A stretch of DNA of 10,362 bases. Origin: DASPJQ01 sp035299065. GTDB taxonomy: Bacteria; Bacteroidota; Bacteroidia; Flavobacteriales_D; UBA2798. Positions 1-7,357 of this stretch are shown here, one piece after another; positions within the stretch are counted from its first letter, which is position 1; every line of letters begins with the position of its first letter. The notes beneath the pieces are model-generated. The model was not told where the DNA came from. It was given only the letters and a program-made list of their open reading frames with translations, and searched no databases. The position numbers and the translations under genes are program-made. The DNA is taken from assembly GCA_035299065.1 (NCBI GenBank), contig DATGXI010000161.1:1-10362 (forward strand), written 5' to 3'.

Positions 1-2973
1 TGTTACAATGTTACCACTTAATCCTGATAAGGTATCCCACGTATACGCATAGGCCGGTGTTCCTCCTGAATTAATTAATTCAATTGCCCCATTATTAAAA
101 CCATTACACGAAACGTTTTGCAGGTTAACATTTGTTGAAAATCCTTCATAGGTTAACGTATCGGTTGCACTAACAACGCAACCAATTGCATCGGTAACTG
201 TAAGCGTATAAATTCCCGGGCCAAGCCCTGTGGCTATCCCAAAACCAATGAATGGATCATGTGACCAGGCATAATCATGTACGTAAACTCCACCCGTTGC
301 AATTCCTGTTAAAGCTCCGGTATCTAATGAGTCACACAATGGTTCATATAAATTCATAGTTATATACATGGAATCGGGAGCCTCAATTGAGTCGGTATAG
401 GTTTTGGAGCAGCCTGCGCCATCGGTTACGGTGAGTGAGTACAGTGCATTTGGACTCAAACCATATACAGTCTCAGTGGTAAGAACGGGACTGGTATTCC
501 ACGCAAGCGTGTAGGGTGCAATTCCACCGCTATATACTGCCGTTAGGTTCACACTGTCACCACCACACCCAAACATCTCAACTGTATAGGAAACATTTAT
601 GTCGGGGCCCGGTGGTTTTACTTTTACAGAAAACTCACTGTAACAATTGTTACTGTCAATAATTGTAACCAGGTATGTTCCGGCATTCAAACCTGAAATG
701 GGGGAACCTCCACTCACCAAAACACTGTCAAGGTAATATGAATACGGTGCTGTTCCACCGGTTGGCGTAATGTTAATTGAACCATTGGTTAAACCATAAC
801 ATGAAACGTCCTGCACGGTGTATACTGGAGCAATTGCATCCGAATCGGCTCCAATGCTAAATTCATAACTCGTAAAATTGCCCGAACATGTTGAATCACT
901 TATGTAAACCGTATACGTTCCGGGAGCAAGATCAGTTGCCGTTAAGCCGTACTGAATGGGTATTGTATTCCAATAAACAGTATACGGTGCTGTTCCTCCT
1001 GAGGGATTTACGGTTGCCGAACCCTGGACGTTACACGTTGCGTTTACGGAGGTGAAATTCGGATTGATTGAAGGCGTACAGTACACTAATCCTGATGGAA
1101 CCATTACCGAAACAAAACCAATTCCGCACGAATATACAATACCATTTTTTAATTTAATATCGGTTACATTGCCGGACATTGGGTAACGGTTGATCTCGTT
1201 AAACAAGCTGTCAAATTGCACAATGGTGTCTTTACTGGCAACAAATAAATTCTGACACTCGTCAACTGATATACCTGTCCAATTCATACTTGAAGCACTA
1301 CTGGTTGGGACATGCATTGTTTTACTAAGTAATAATGCGCCTGATGTTGCATTATACTTATTCAACACGTAAGAATCATACGAATAAAGTGTTTTATCAC
1401 CAATTGCCATTCCATTCACACCATTTCCATAATTATAACTCAGACCAATTACTTCGTAAAACGAATACGAGGTTGGCACAGCGTATGTCATTGGTAAAAA
1501 TGAAGGAATTGGGGCTTTGCATATGTTATTTGCGAATGGCGATGCACCGGCACCTCCAAGCGTTGATTTTGCGTGCAGGAAATAACAGGAACCAAAATTA
1601 TCAACTGCAAGCAAAGCAATATCAATGTAAGAAAACGTTGTTGAATATGCATTTACCGAAGTAATTGAAGTAAGACTGGTGTCAAGATAAGATATCTGGT
1701 TAAGCCCTGAAACACCTCCCCCTCCAATTACCGCCTGGTTAGTGCATGAACTAAAAACAATTCGCCACATTTCATTCATGTCAGTTGAGTATGGATACGT
1801 AGCTACCAATGCCCCTGTTGTTGAAAGTTTATGTACGCTGGGATACACAGGGGCTCCAAAGCCGTTTACAATGTAAACGCTTCCTGTATTGTAATCAACC
1901 GCAAAATCGCCATATAAAGACGTAAATGAAGAAAGATAGTATGTCCATAAAAGTGTGCCGGATGCATTGTATTTATTCAGGCTAAAAGGGGCGATTCCAC
2001 CATATATATAAACATTACCGGCTATATCAACATCAATATCATAAGGGTCTCCTGTTGAAGCAAAAACCGGGGTTATAACCCATGGATCAATAATAAAATC
2101 AGTTGATACCGTGCTGCTAATTTCATAAGAAACCGTTTTTCTGTCAAGTTTAAACTTCACTTCAGGGCCGGGCTTTTTTTCAGAAGTAATGATGACCGGT
2201 TTTTTCACAACAACGTCTCCAAAAACAGCCTTAATTCCTAAATCACCATTTACTGAAAGTTCCTTTGCTGACTTGCTGTTCCAGTTTTCCTTTATCAATC
2301 GTGTATCAGCACCGGGTTTAACAATGTAATTATACTTAAACCCTGCGCTGTCACCCGGAAAATAAAATTCAACATCAATGCCTGGATAAATTTCAACGTA
2401 CCGTATTTTTTTCCATGCCTCTGCCTGGTATGTACTTTTAAAATCGTTATATGGATAACAATGCTTTGTTTCAATTTTGTCAAATGAAAGAACACCGTGT
2501 TTATCGTTAACTGTTTCCCACACCATTTCCTCGTACACAGGAACATCTTTGTACCTTAACATTTCTTCTTCGCGTCTTCTTTCAGCCTCGCTTTTTTTAT
2601 TTTTTTCTTCACCGCCTTCAAGCTCCTCCAATTCCCGATGTGTACGTTTTACTTTTTTTGAATACTGTATGATAAACCCGCGATCGGTGAAATAAATATT
2701 TATTCCTTTTGTATGCGATCCGAACAAAATTTTAGTTTTTTTGTCAGGTTCGTGTTCATTAAACTGCCCTAGATTTTCAATGAAAAAGCGTTTTTCAAAC
2801 GGCTCTTTTATAGTCCATTCTTTTTGCTGTGCGAAAATAGTTTGGGCAGAAAGTAAAAACAGAAGCAAAACAACAAAAAAACAATATGTCAACTTATGTA
2901 TCATTTTGCCGGAAAAGGTTCTATAAAGACGACTTAAATAATTGAAGTTGCCAATGGAAATAGACTTTTTCAT
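1..2973 (-). CDS. Giant secreted SprB-repeat adhesin-like protein with DUF7948-type N-terminus, 3' end cut off by the window edge
   Basis: One uninterrupted minus-strand frame of 991 codons runs from an ATG at 2973 to the first base, so the C-terminus is outside the window. Residues about 24-49 form a signal peptide with a long hydrophobic core ending in TIFAQQ. About residues 60-295 begin with an IENLGQFNE motif and resemble DUF7948, a domain found at the start of large Bacteroidota secreted repeat proteins. This part carries a highly charged Glu/Lys/Arg segment near 108-138. Residues about 295-640 have short beta-rich repeats such as DIDVDIAGNVYIYGG and look propeller-like. From about 645 there are at least five SprB-type repeats, starting near 645, 721, 798, 876 and 953, with the consensus VSCxGxxxGxI, GGTAPY and GxYTLTVTD..GC. 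By family analogy it is exported by type IX secretion to the cell surface for adhesion or gliding; the sorting domain is not visible. An in-frame TAG lies two codons before 2973. An alternative ATG at 2904 gives a more usual signal peptide. No good Shine-Dalgarno precedes either. Confidence 0.9.
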   Translation of the reverse strand, partial: MKKSISIGNFNYLSRLYRTFSGKMIHKLTYCFFVVLLLFLLSAQTIFAQQKEWTIKEPFEKRFFIENLGQFNEHEPDKKTKILFGSHTKGINIYFTDRGFIIQYSKKVKRTHRELEELEGGEEKNKKSEAERRREEEMLRYKDVPVYEEMVWETVNDKHGVLSFDKIETKHCYPYNDFKSTYQAEAWKKIRYVEIYPGIDVEFYFPGDSAGFKYNYIVKPGADTRLIKENWNSKSAKELSVNGDLGIKAVFGDVVVKKPVIITSEKKPGPEVKFKLDRKTVSYEISSTVSTDFIIDPWVITPVFASTGDPYDIDVDIAGNVYIYGGIAPFSLNKYNASGTLLWTYYLSSFTSLYGDFAVDYNTGSVYIVNGFGAPVYPSVHKLSTTGALVATYPYSTDMNEMWRIVFSSCTNQAVIGGGGVSGLNQISYLDTSLTSITSVNAYSTTFSYIDIALLAVDNFGSCYFLHAKSTLGGAGASPFANNICKAPIPSFLPMTYAVPTSYSFYEVIGLSYNYGNGVNGMAIGDKTLYSYDSYVLNKYNATSGALLLSKTMHVPTSSASSMNWTGISVDECQNLFVASKDTIVQFDSLFNEINRYPMSGNVTDIKLKNGIVYSCGIGFVSVMVPSGLVYCTPSINPNFTSVNATCNVQGSATVNPSGGTAPYTVYWNTIPIQYGLTATDLAPGTYTVYISDSTCSGNFTSYEFSIGADSDAIAPVYTVQDVSCYGLTNGSINITPTGGTAPYSYYLDSVLVSGGSPISGLNAGTYLVTIIDSNNCYSEFSVKVKPPGPDINVSYTVEMFGCGGDSVNLTAVYSGGIAPYTLAWNTSPVLTTETVYGLSPNALYSLTVTDGAGCSKTYTDSIEAPDSMYITMNLYEPLCDSLDTGALTGIATGGVYVHDYAWSHDPFIGFGIATGLGPGIYTLTVTDAIGCVVSATDTLTYEGFSTNVNLQNVSCNGFNNGAIELINSGGTPAYAYTWDTLSGLSGNIVT

Positions 2974-2976
2974 GAT

Positions 2977-3006
2977 CTAAAATAAGAATACCAAATTGGT
3001 AAAACA
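2977..3006 (-). promoter_or_regulatory. Candidate promoter for the adhesin gene
   Basis: On the minus strand, TTG at 3006-3004 or so is followed after about 20 bases by TATTTTAG (2984-2977), a one-mismatch copy of the Bacteroidota -7 element TAnnTTTG. Transcription would start near 2970. That would leave the ATG at 2973 outside the transcript and favour the ATG at 2904 as the true start. This is a motif match only. Confidence 0.3.
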
Positions 3007-3022
3007 AGAAGAAAAACGATTT

Positions 3023-3104
3023 ATCTTACTGATTGAAGCGCTTCCGAAGGAAGCAATCGATTAATAACCAGCGACTTAAAAGACAATGATCTTACCGATT
3101 GACG
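3023..3104. repeat. Pair of short imperfect direct repeats between ttcA and the adhesin gene
   Basis: ATCTTACTGATTGAAG at 3023-3038 recurs as ATCTTACCGATTGACG at 3089-3104, with 14 of 16 bases identical and starts 66 bases apart. The hairpin at 3031-3058 overlaps the first copy. The repeat may be the trace of a small duplication or a pair of binding sites; nothing else in the sequence decides between these. Confidence 0.45.
3031..3058. other. Hairpin between ttcA and the adhesin gene, possible terminator of ttcA
   Basis: GATTG (3031-3035) pairs with CAATC (3054-3058), and CTTCC (3041-3045) pairs with GGAAG (3049-3053) around a GAA loop. A five-base bulge sits on one side. On the minus strand a T-rich stretch follows, but only about 15-20 bases later, so this is not a textbook intrinsic terminator. 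It lies 65 bases past the ttcA stop, between two genes on the same strand. Confidence 0.3.
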
Positions 3105-3122
3105 TTCAACAAATACGTTTAT

Positions 3123-3932
3123 TCACGGCTTCATCTCTTCCATCACCTTTTCCAAATGCGTGTAGGTATCAAAATCATACCGCTTTTTATCAAACAAGTG
3201 CGAAGGGTGAATGTTTTTCAAGGCGGTTAGCATAATCTCACTCCTGTTCGGGTATTTCTCCTCCCAGTCAGCCAGCATTTTTTTCATGGCTGCACGCTGC
3301 ATGCCTTCCTGTGATCCGCATAAATTACAAGGTATAATCGGATATTCCATGTGTTTTGCAAATACCTCAATGTCTTTTTCCTTTGCGTACGCCAGTGGCC
3401 GTATCACCACATGCCTTCCATCGTCAGTTTTATACTTGGCAGGCATGGCTTCAATTTTTCCTGCAAAAAATAAATTCAGGAAAAATGTTTCCAGTACATC
3501 TTCACGGTGGTGACCAAGCGCAACTTTTGTAGCACCTATTTCACTGGCTACATCGTATAAAATCCCTCTGCGTAAACGTGAACAAATGGTGCACATGGTT
3601 TTACCTTTGCTCAGTTTTTCCATTACAATGCTGTACGTGTCTTTTTCAATGATGCGAAAATTCACACCCTTTTCTGTAAGGTACTTTGGCAATACTTCTT
3701 CAGGGAAACCCGGTTGTTTCTGATCAAGGTTTACGGCAATGATTTCAAAACTGTTTTGCAGCGCTTTTTGTGCATGCAACAACATGTCCAGCATGGTATA
3801 ACTGTCCTTACCCCCACTCAAACAGGCCATCACCTTGTCGCCCGGCTCAATTAAACCAAACTCCTCCTGTAAATTCCAAAACGATTTACGGATCCGGTGT
3901 TCGGTTTTTTCTATTTCTGTTTTTTCTGCCAT
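3123..3932 (-). CDS. ttcA: tRNA 2-thiocytidine(32) synthetase TtcA
   Basis: This 269-residue cytoplasmic protein belongs to the PP-loop ATPase family. TtcA converts cytidine 32 of certain tRNAs to 2-thiocytidine, using ATP to activate the base and a 4Fe-4S cluster to carry sulfur. Seen in the sequence: the PP-loop SGGKDS at residues 39-44, a first Cys pair CTIC at 114-117, the GHHREDVLETFFLNLFF segment at about 140-156, and a second pair PCNLC with Cys202 and Cys205. These match the TtcA/TtuA group; the LGHHREDVLET signature and two CxxC pairs favour TtcA. Length is somewhat shorter than the E. coli protein (about 310), as is common in this phylum. The start at 3932 is supported by AAGGAAG a few bases upstream. 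The gene is on the same strand as the DUF6702 gene, but a 266-base gap with an inverted-repeat element separates them, so it is probably transcribed on its own. Confidence 0.95.
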   Translation of the reverse strand: MAEKTEIEKTEHRIRKSFWNLQEEFGLIEPGDKVMACLSGGKDSYTMLDMLLHAQKALQNSFEIIAVNLDQKQPGFPEEVLPKYLTEKGVNFRIIEKDTYSIVMEKLSKGKTMCTICSRLRRGILYDVASEIGATKVALGHHREDVLETFFLNLFFAGKIEAMPAKYKTDDGRHVVIRPLAYAKEKDIEVFAKHMEYPIIPCNLCGSQEGMQRAAMKKMLADWEEKYPNRSEIMLTALKNIHPSHLFDKKRYDFDTYTHLEKVMEEMKP

Positions 3933-3948
3933 ATCTTCCTTTTAATTT

Positions 3949-4191
3949 TTAACCACATAGGAACATAGATGTTTATGCGCCTTGCAAAAATACAGAGCGC
4001 TAAAGCGCTTTTACAGAGAACAAATGAGTTCGAATGATTATTTCTGTTAATCCATTCCACAACTTTAATTAAATCCTTCGCTTCACCCATGCAAGCTGAT
4101 TTCACTCTTGCGTTTCTATCGGTGCTGCAGGCCGCCCTTTGTTTCTTCAAGGTATAATTATAGTGCATTTCTATGTCTCTATGTGGTTTAA
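3949..4191. mobile_element. MITE-like 243-bp element with imperfect terminal inverted repeats
   Basis: The left end (3949-3971) contains TTAACCACATAGGAACATAG. The right end (4166-4191), read on the opposite strand, begins TTAAACCACATAGAGACATAG. About 20 positions match with small differences. No transposase frame lies inside. An 85-codon minus-strand frame (3911-4168) spans most of it but overlaps the ttcA start and resembles no protein I know. Internally there is an AGCGCT-AA-AGCGCT inverted repeat at 3996-4009. Ends of the ACCACATAG..ACATAG type recur as intergenic repeats in Bacteroidota genomes as I recall, but I cannot verify copy number here. No clear target-site duplication is visible. 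It could instead be a structured intergenic repeat. Confidence 0.5.
3985..3992 (-). promoter_or_regulatory. Candidate -7 promoter element for ttcA
   Basis: The minus strand reads TATTTTTG, a perfect match to TAnnTTTG. Transcription would start around 3978 and give a leader of about 45 bases containing AAGGAAG before the ttcA ATG. I see no TTG at the usual -33 distance; the nearest is about 28 bases upstream. The box lies inside the inverted-repeat element at 3949-4191. Confidence 0.4.
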
Positions 4192-4198
4192 AAGGTCT

Positions 4199-4753
4199 TT
4201 ACTCCTTAAACTCATACTCAATCTCACTCAACGGATATTCTATCTTTCCGCTCTCTTTTCTTGATCCGCTGTTGAAATGGAACATGTTTACCTGGTGTTT
4301 CTCCACATCGTACAAAACCGAGTTCACCACTTTTATTTTTTTCAATTGTACCCCGCTTGCCAAATAGTTTATAAATACATGTTCATCCTTAAACGTTATG
4401 CCCGCTTTTGAACATTTTACCGCTTTGCCATCGTTCATTATTTTGAAATGTTTCCCCATGTATGCATACACCACACTGTCCCTGAAACTTACATCGTCAT
4501 GGTTTTTTATATCAATGTCCTTTTTCGAAAATTTATTGACCGCGTCTTCCATGTCGTGGTAAAACGCCTTGTATTCTACCTTGAGTTGGCGCACATTTCC
4601 CTTGAAATTATAGTCAAGGGTGGTTACAGCAACATGGTACGGATGCCTGAACGAAAACAGCCCTGCAACACAAATTAGTACCGCTACAACAAGTATTTGT
4701 CTAAACCTGTGTTTGGTCAATGATTTTTCGTTTAAATTAGCCTTCGTATTCAT
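4199..4753 (-). CDS. DUF6702 family protein, exported or membrane-anchored
   Basis: The protein has 184 residues when started at the ATG at 4753, which has GAAGGG directly upstream; an in-frame ATG at 4783 would add ten residues and overlap the opposite gene. Residues about 19-34 are hydrophobic (ILVVAVLICVAGLF) after a basic N-terminus, giving a signal peptide or anchor. There is no acceptable lipobox, because Ile precedes the Cys. The mature part opens with HPYHVAVTTLDYN and later has YKAFYHDMEDAVNKF, which match the DUF6702 pattern of small periplasmic Bacteroidota proteins. The function of that family is unknown to me. The rest alternates beta strands and charged turns. It diverges from the M1 peptidase gene with 9 bases between start codons, which suggests the two are coordinated. 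Confidence 0.8.
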   Translation of the reverse strand: MNTKANLNEKSLTKHRFRQILVVAVLICVAGLFSFRHPYHVAVTTLDYNFKGNVRQLKVEYKAFYHDMEDAVNKFSKKDIDIKNHDDVSFRDSVVYAYMGKHFKIMNDGKAVKCSKAGITFKDEHVFINYLASGVQLKKIKVVNSVLYDVEKHQVNMFHFNSGSRKESGKIEYPLSEIEYEFKE

Positions 4754-4762
4754 ACCCTTCAA

Positions 4763-7123
4763 ATGATCCACAAAAATACACAAAATTTCCTTCGCTTAAG
4801 CCTTAGCGCACTGCTTTTACAAGCCGCGGTTAACACGGGTTTTAGCCAGAACATTCATAACAATCCTACTTCCAACCACGGCAATAAGTTTGAGCAGTTG
4901 GGAACCATACTTGGTGACATTAACGGTTACCGCAGCTCGTCAGGCGCACCCGGCCCACAGTATTGGCAGCAAAAAGCCGACTATGTGATAAACGCGCGCA
5001 TTGACGAATCCACCAAAACACTGTATGGCGAAGAAACCGTTACCTACACCAACAATTCGCCCGAAGAATTGAGCTATTTGTGGCTTCAGCTTGACGAAAA
5101 CCAGCACGACCCCAAGAGCGACAACCAAATGTTTGATCCGGGTACGGTTGAAGCACCTTATACCAACACGGGGCTTGATGGCTTATGGAACAAAGAACAC
5201 CACGAAGGCATGGGCGATAAAATTGAATGGGTAACTGACGGGTCAAACAAACCCCTTAAATACACCATTAACCAAACCATGATGCGTGTTGATTTGCCAA
5301 AACCATTAAAACCAAAAGGCAAATTTGTGTTCAAGGTAAAATGGCATTACAAAATGAGCGACCGCAACAAAACCGGTGGCCGTGGCGGTTATGAGCATTT
5401 TGACAAGGACGGGAATGATCTTTTTACGATTACCCAATGGTACCCGCGCATGTGTGTATACAGCGACTACCAGGGATGGATAAACAAACAATTTACAGGT
5501 CGTGGTGAATTTACCCTCACGTTTGGAAATTTTGATGTGAGTATGACCGTTCCTGCCGATCATTTTGTGATATCAACAGGCGTGTGCCAAAACTACAAAC
5601 AAACCTTAACGCCCGAGCAGTTGGCGCGCTGGACAAAAGCGCAAACCTCAAAGGAACCGGTAGAAATTGTGACCCTTGACGAAGCCAAAAAACGCGAAGC
5701 AGCACCCGAAAAAAACAAAAACGTAACCTGGAAATTCAAAGCCGAAAACGTGCGCGATTTTGCCTGGGGCAGTTCACGTAAATTTATTTGGGATGCCATG
5801 AAAATTAACGTAAGTGGTAAAGACGTTATGTGTATGAGCGCTTACCCAAAGGAAGCCTATAACCTGTACAGGCGCTACTCCACCAAAATTGTGGCGCACA
5901 CCATTCGTACCTATTCAAAATACACCATCAATTACCCCTACCCAACTGCCATAAGCGTTGAAGCCAGCAACGGCATGGAATATCCCATGATTAGTTTTAA
6001 CTACGGGCGTTGCAATGAAAAAGGCAACTATACCGAGGGAACCAAAAACGGAATGATTGGTGTGATCATACACGAAGTAGGACACAACTTTTTCCCCATG
6101 ATCATTAACAGCGATGAACGTCAATGGAGCTGGATGGACGAAGGCCTGAACACATTTGTGCAGTTTTTGACCGAGCAGGAGCTGGACGATAATTTTCCCT
6201 CGTCACGTGGACCGGCACACAAAATTGTTGACTACATGAGCCTGCCAAAAGACCAGCTGGAACCCATTATGACCAACAGTGAAAACATCATTGGTTTTGG
6301 TCCAAACGCCTATGGAAAACCAGCCACAGGTTTGTGTATTTTACGCGAAACCATTATGGGCCGTGAGCTGTTTGATTTTGCGTTCAAGGAATACTGCAGG
6401 CGTTGGGCGTTCAAACATCCTACTCCTTCCGATTTATTCAGAACCATGGAAGACGCCAGCGGTGTTGACCTGGATTGGTTTTGGCGTGCCTGGTTTTATG
6501 ACATTGAACCTTGCGAAATTTCACTTGACTCAGTACGGGCGTTTACCGTTGGCGGTGTAAAAGAAGTAACGTATAAGTACGATACCACTTACGCAAAAGT
6601 ACGCGATACAAAACCTGAGTTTGATTATGTGACCAAAGTAAGAAACCGTGCCGAAAATATTCCTGTGTACGTAAAACAGGACACCACATTACAAGACGCC
6701 ATTTACAAAAACAACCTGATCAAAAACAAACCGGTTGAAAAACCAAAACCTGAAGTAACAAAAACACCGGCAGGCATTGAAGGCATTACTGATTCCATTG
6801 CCGATTTTTACGAGGATCATTTTTATTACACGCTTCATTTCACCAATAAAGGCGGTATGGTAATGCCCATTATTATTGGTTGGGTGTATGAGGACGGCAG
6901 CGTTGAAGTTGACCGCATAAGCGCGTACATATGGCGCAAAAATGAAAACAACTTTTCAAAATCGTTTGCCAAGCCTAAAAAAGTAACGCAAATTATTTTG
7001 GATCCTTTTTTAGAAACAGCCGATATCAATACCGACAACAACCTTTGGAAATTTGACGGAAAAATGAAAACCTATCCGTTGTATAAATCTCCCGAAGGAA
7101 GCGGAAGAAAAAAAAGAAGATAA
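4763..7123 (+). CDS. Secreted M1 family zinc metallopeptidase (gluzincin)
   Basis: This 786-residue protein would cleave N-terminal amino acids from peptides outside the cytoplasm. A signal peptide covers residues 1-29 (ALLLQAAVNTGFSQ). Residues about 70-280 form the beta-rich N-terminal M1 domain. The catalytic domain holds GMEYP at 404-408, the counterpart of the GxMEN substrate-binding motif, and HEVGH at 437-441 followed by 18 residues and Glu460 in WMDEGLNTF. These are the three zinc ligands and the general base Glu438. Tyr517 in NAYGKPATGL is the likely transition-state Tyr. A charged segment at about 283-320 looks like an insertion. Residues about 590-786 are a less conserved C-terminal part with a Lys/Pro-rich linker near 723-740 and a very basic end (GRKKRR). 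No type IX sorting domain is evident, so a periplasmic location is likely. The start is fixed by the signal peptide; no other Met follows nearby and no Shine-Dalgarno is seen. Confidence 0.93.
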   Translation: MIHKNTQNFLRLSLSALLLQAAVNTGFSQNIHNNPTSNHGNKFEQLGTILGDINGYRSSSGAPGPQYWQQKADYVINARIDESTKTLYGEETVTYTNNSPEELSYLWLQLDENQHDPKSDNQMFDPGTVEAPYTNTGLDGLWNKEHHEGMGDKIEWVTDGSNKPLKYTINQTMMRVDLPKPLKPKGKFVFKVKWHYKMSDRNKTGGRGGYEHFDKDGNDLFTITQWYPRMCVYSDYQGWINKQFTGRGEFTLTFGNFDVSMTVPADHFVISTGVCQNYKQTLTPEQLARWTKAQTSKEPVEIVTLDEAKKREAAPEKNKNVTWKFKAENVRDFAWGSSRKFIWDAMKINVSGKDVMCMSAYPKEAYNLYRRYSTKIVAHTIRTYSKYTINYPYPTAISVEASNGMEYPMISFNYGRCNEKGNYTEGTKNGMIGVIIHEVGHNFFPMIINSDERQWSWMDEGLNTFVQFLTEQELDDNFPSSRGPAHKIVDYMSLPKDQLEPIMTNSENIIGFGPNAYGKPATGLCILRETIMGRELFDFAFKEYCRRWAFKHPTPSDLFRTMEDASGVDLDWFWRAWFYDIEPCEISLDSVRAFTVGGVKEVTYKYDTTYAKVRDTKPEFDYVTKVRNRAENIPVYVKQDTTLQDAIYKNNLIKNKPVEKPKPEVTKTPAGIEGITDSIADFYEDHFYYTLHFTNKGGMVMPIIIGWVYEDGSVEVDRISAYIWRKNENNFSKSFAKPKKVTQIILDPFLETADINTDNNLWKFDGKMKTYPLYKSPEGSGRKKRR
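4771..4778 (-). promoter_or_regulatory. Candidate -7 promoter element for the DUF6702 gene
   Basis: The minus strand reads TATTTTTG, a perfect TAnnTTTG match. A start near 4764 leaves a leader of about 11 bases that carries GAAGGG before the ATG at 4753. No TTG is seen at the normal -33 spacing. The element lies within codons 3-6 of the divergent M1 peptidase gene. Confidence 0.45.
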
Positions 7124-7145
7124 AAGGAAATTCAGATAGCTTGAC

Positions 7146-7207
7146 CTCTGGAAAATTTCCCTCCAAAGAGTAAGGTTATTTTACTTTTTATTCGGTTTTT
7201 TTAACAG
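7146..7207 (+). terminator. Weak candidate terminator after the M1 peptidase gene
   Basis: CTCTGGA (7146-7152) can pair with TCCAAAGAG (7162-7170) with a two-base bulge, followed by T-rich sequence that ends in a run of seven T. The stem is short and the T-run distant, so this is tentative. The rest of 7124-7357 shows no gene. TATTTTTTTG at 7327-7336 is a near-match to a -7 box for the next gene with wrong spacing. Confidence 0.25.
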
Positions 7208-7357
7208 TTGTTTTGCAACGTCAAGAAACCTCGCATTTTACACTTGAGTGGCAATTCTACAAGAATAAAATTACCTTTTGCAACCGTTCAAAACTTGGGT
7301 ATATCCTATGCCTGTTAAACACAACCTATTTTTTTGTAGGGCGTAGTATGAAGTGAG

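Noticed and set aside
1335..1664. A 109-codon plus-strand open frame inside the adhesin region.
   Set aside because: It is antisense to a continuous frame with a signal peptide and SprB repeats; its own product is a low-complexity mix rich in His, Asn and Gln without known motifs.
3911..4168. An 85-codon minus-strand frame upstream of ttcA.
   Set aside because: It overlaps the ttcA start in another frame, crosses the inverted-repeat element, has no recognisable domain and looks like a by-product of the element.
4754..4783. Ten extra N-terminal residues for the DUF6702 protein from an ATG at 4783.
   Set aside because: The ATG at 4753 has GAAGGG directly upstream, and the likely -7 box at 4771-4778 would lie inside the longer version.
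7124..7357. Possible small gene or riboswitch between the M1 peptidase and the receiver gene.
   Set aside because: No frame of useful length with a start signal and no conserved RNA pattern that I can recognise; only weak hairpin and promoter-like matches.
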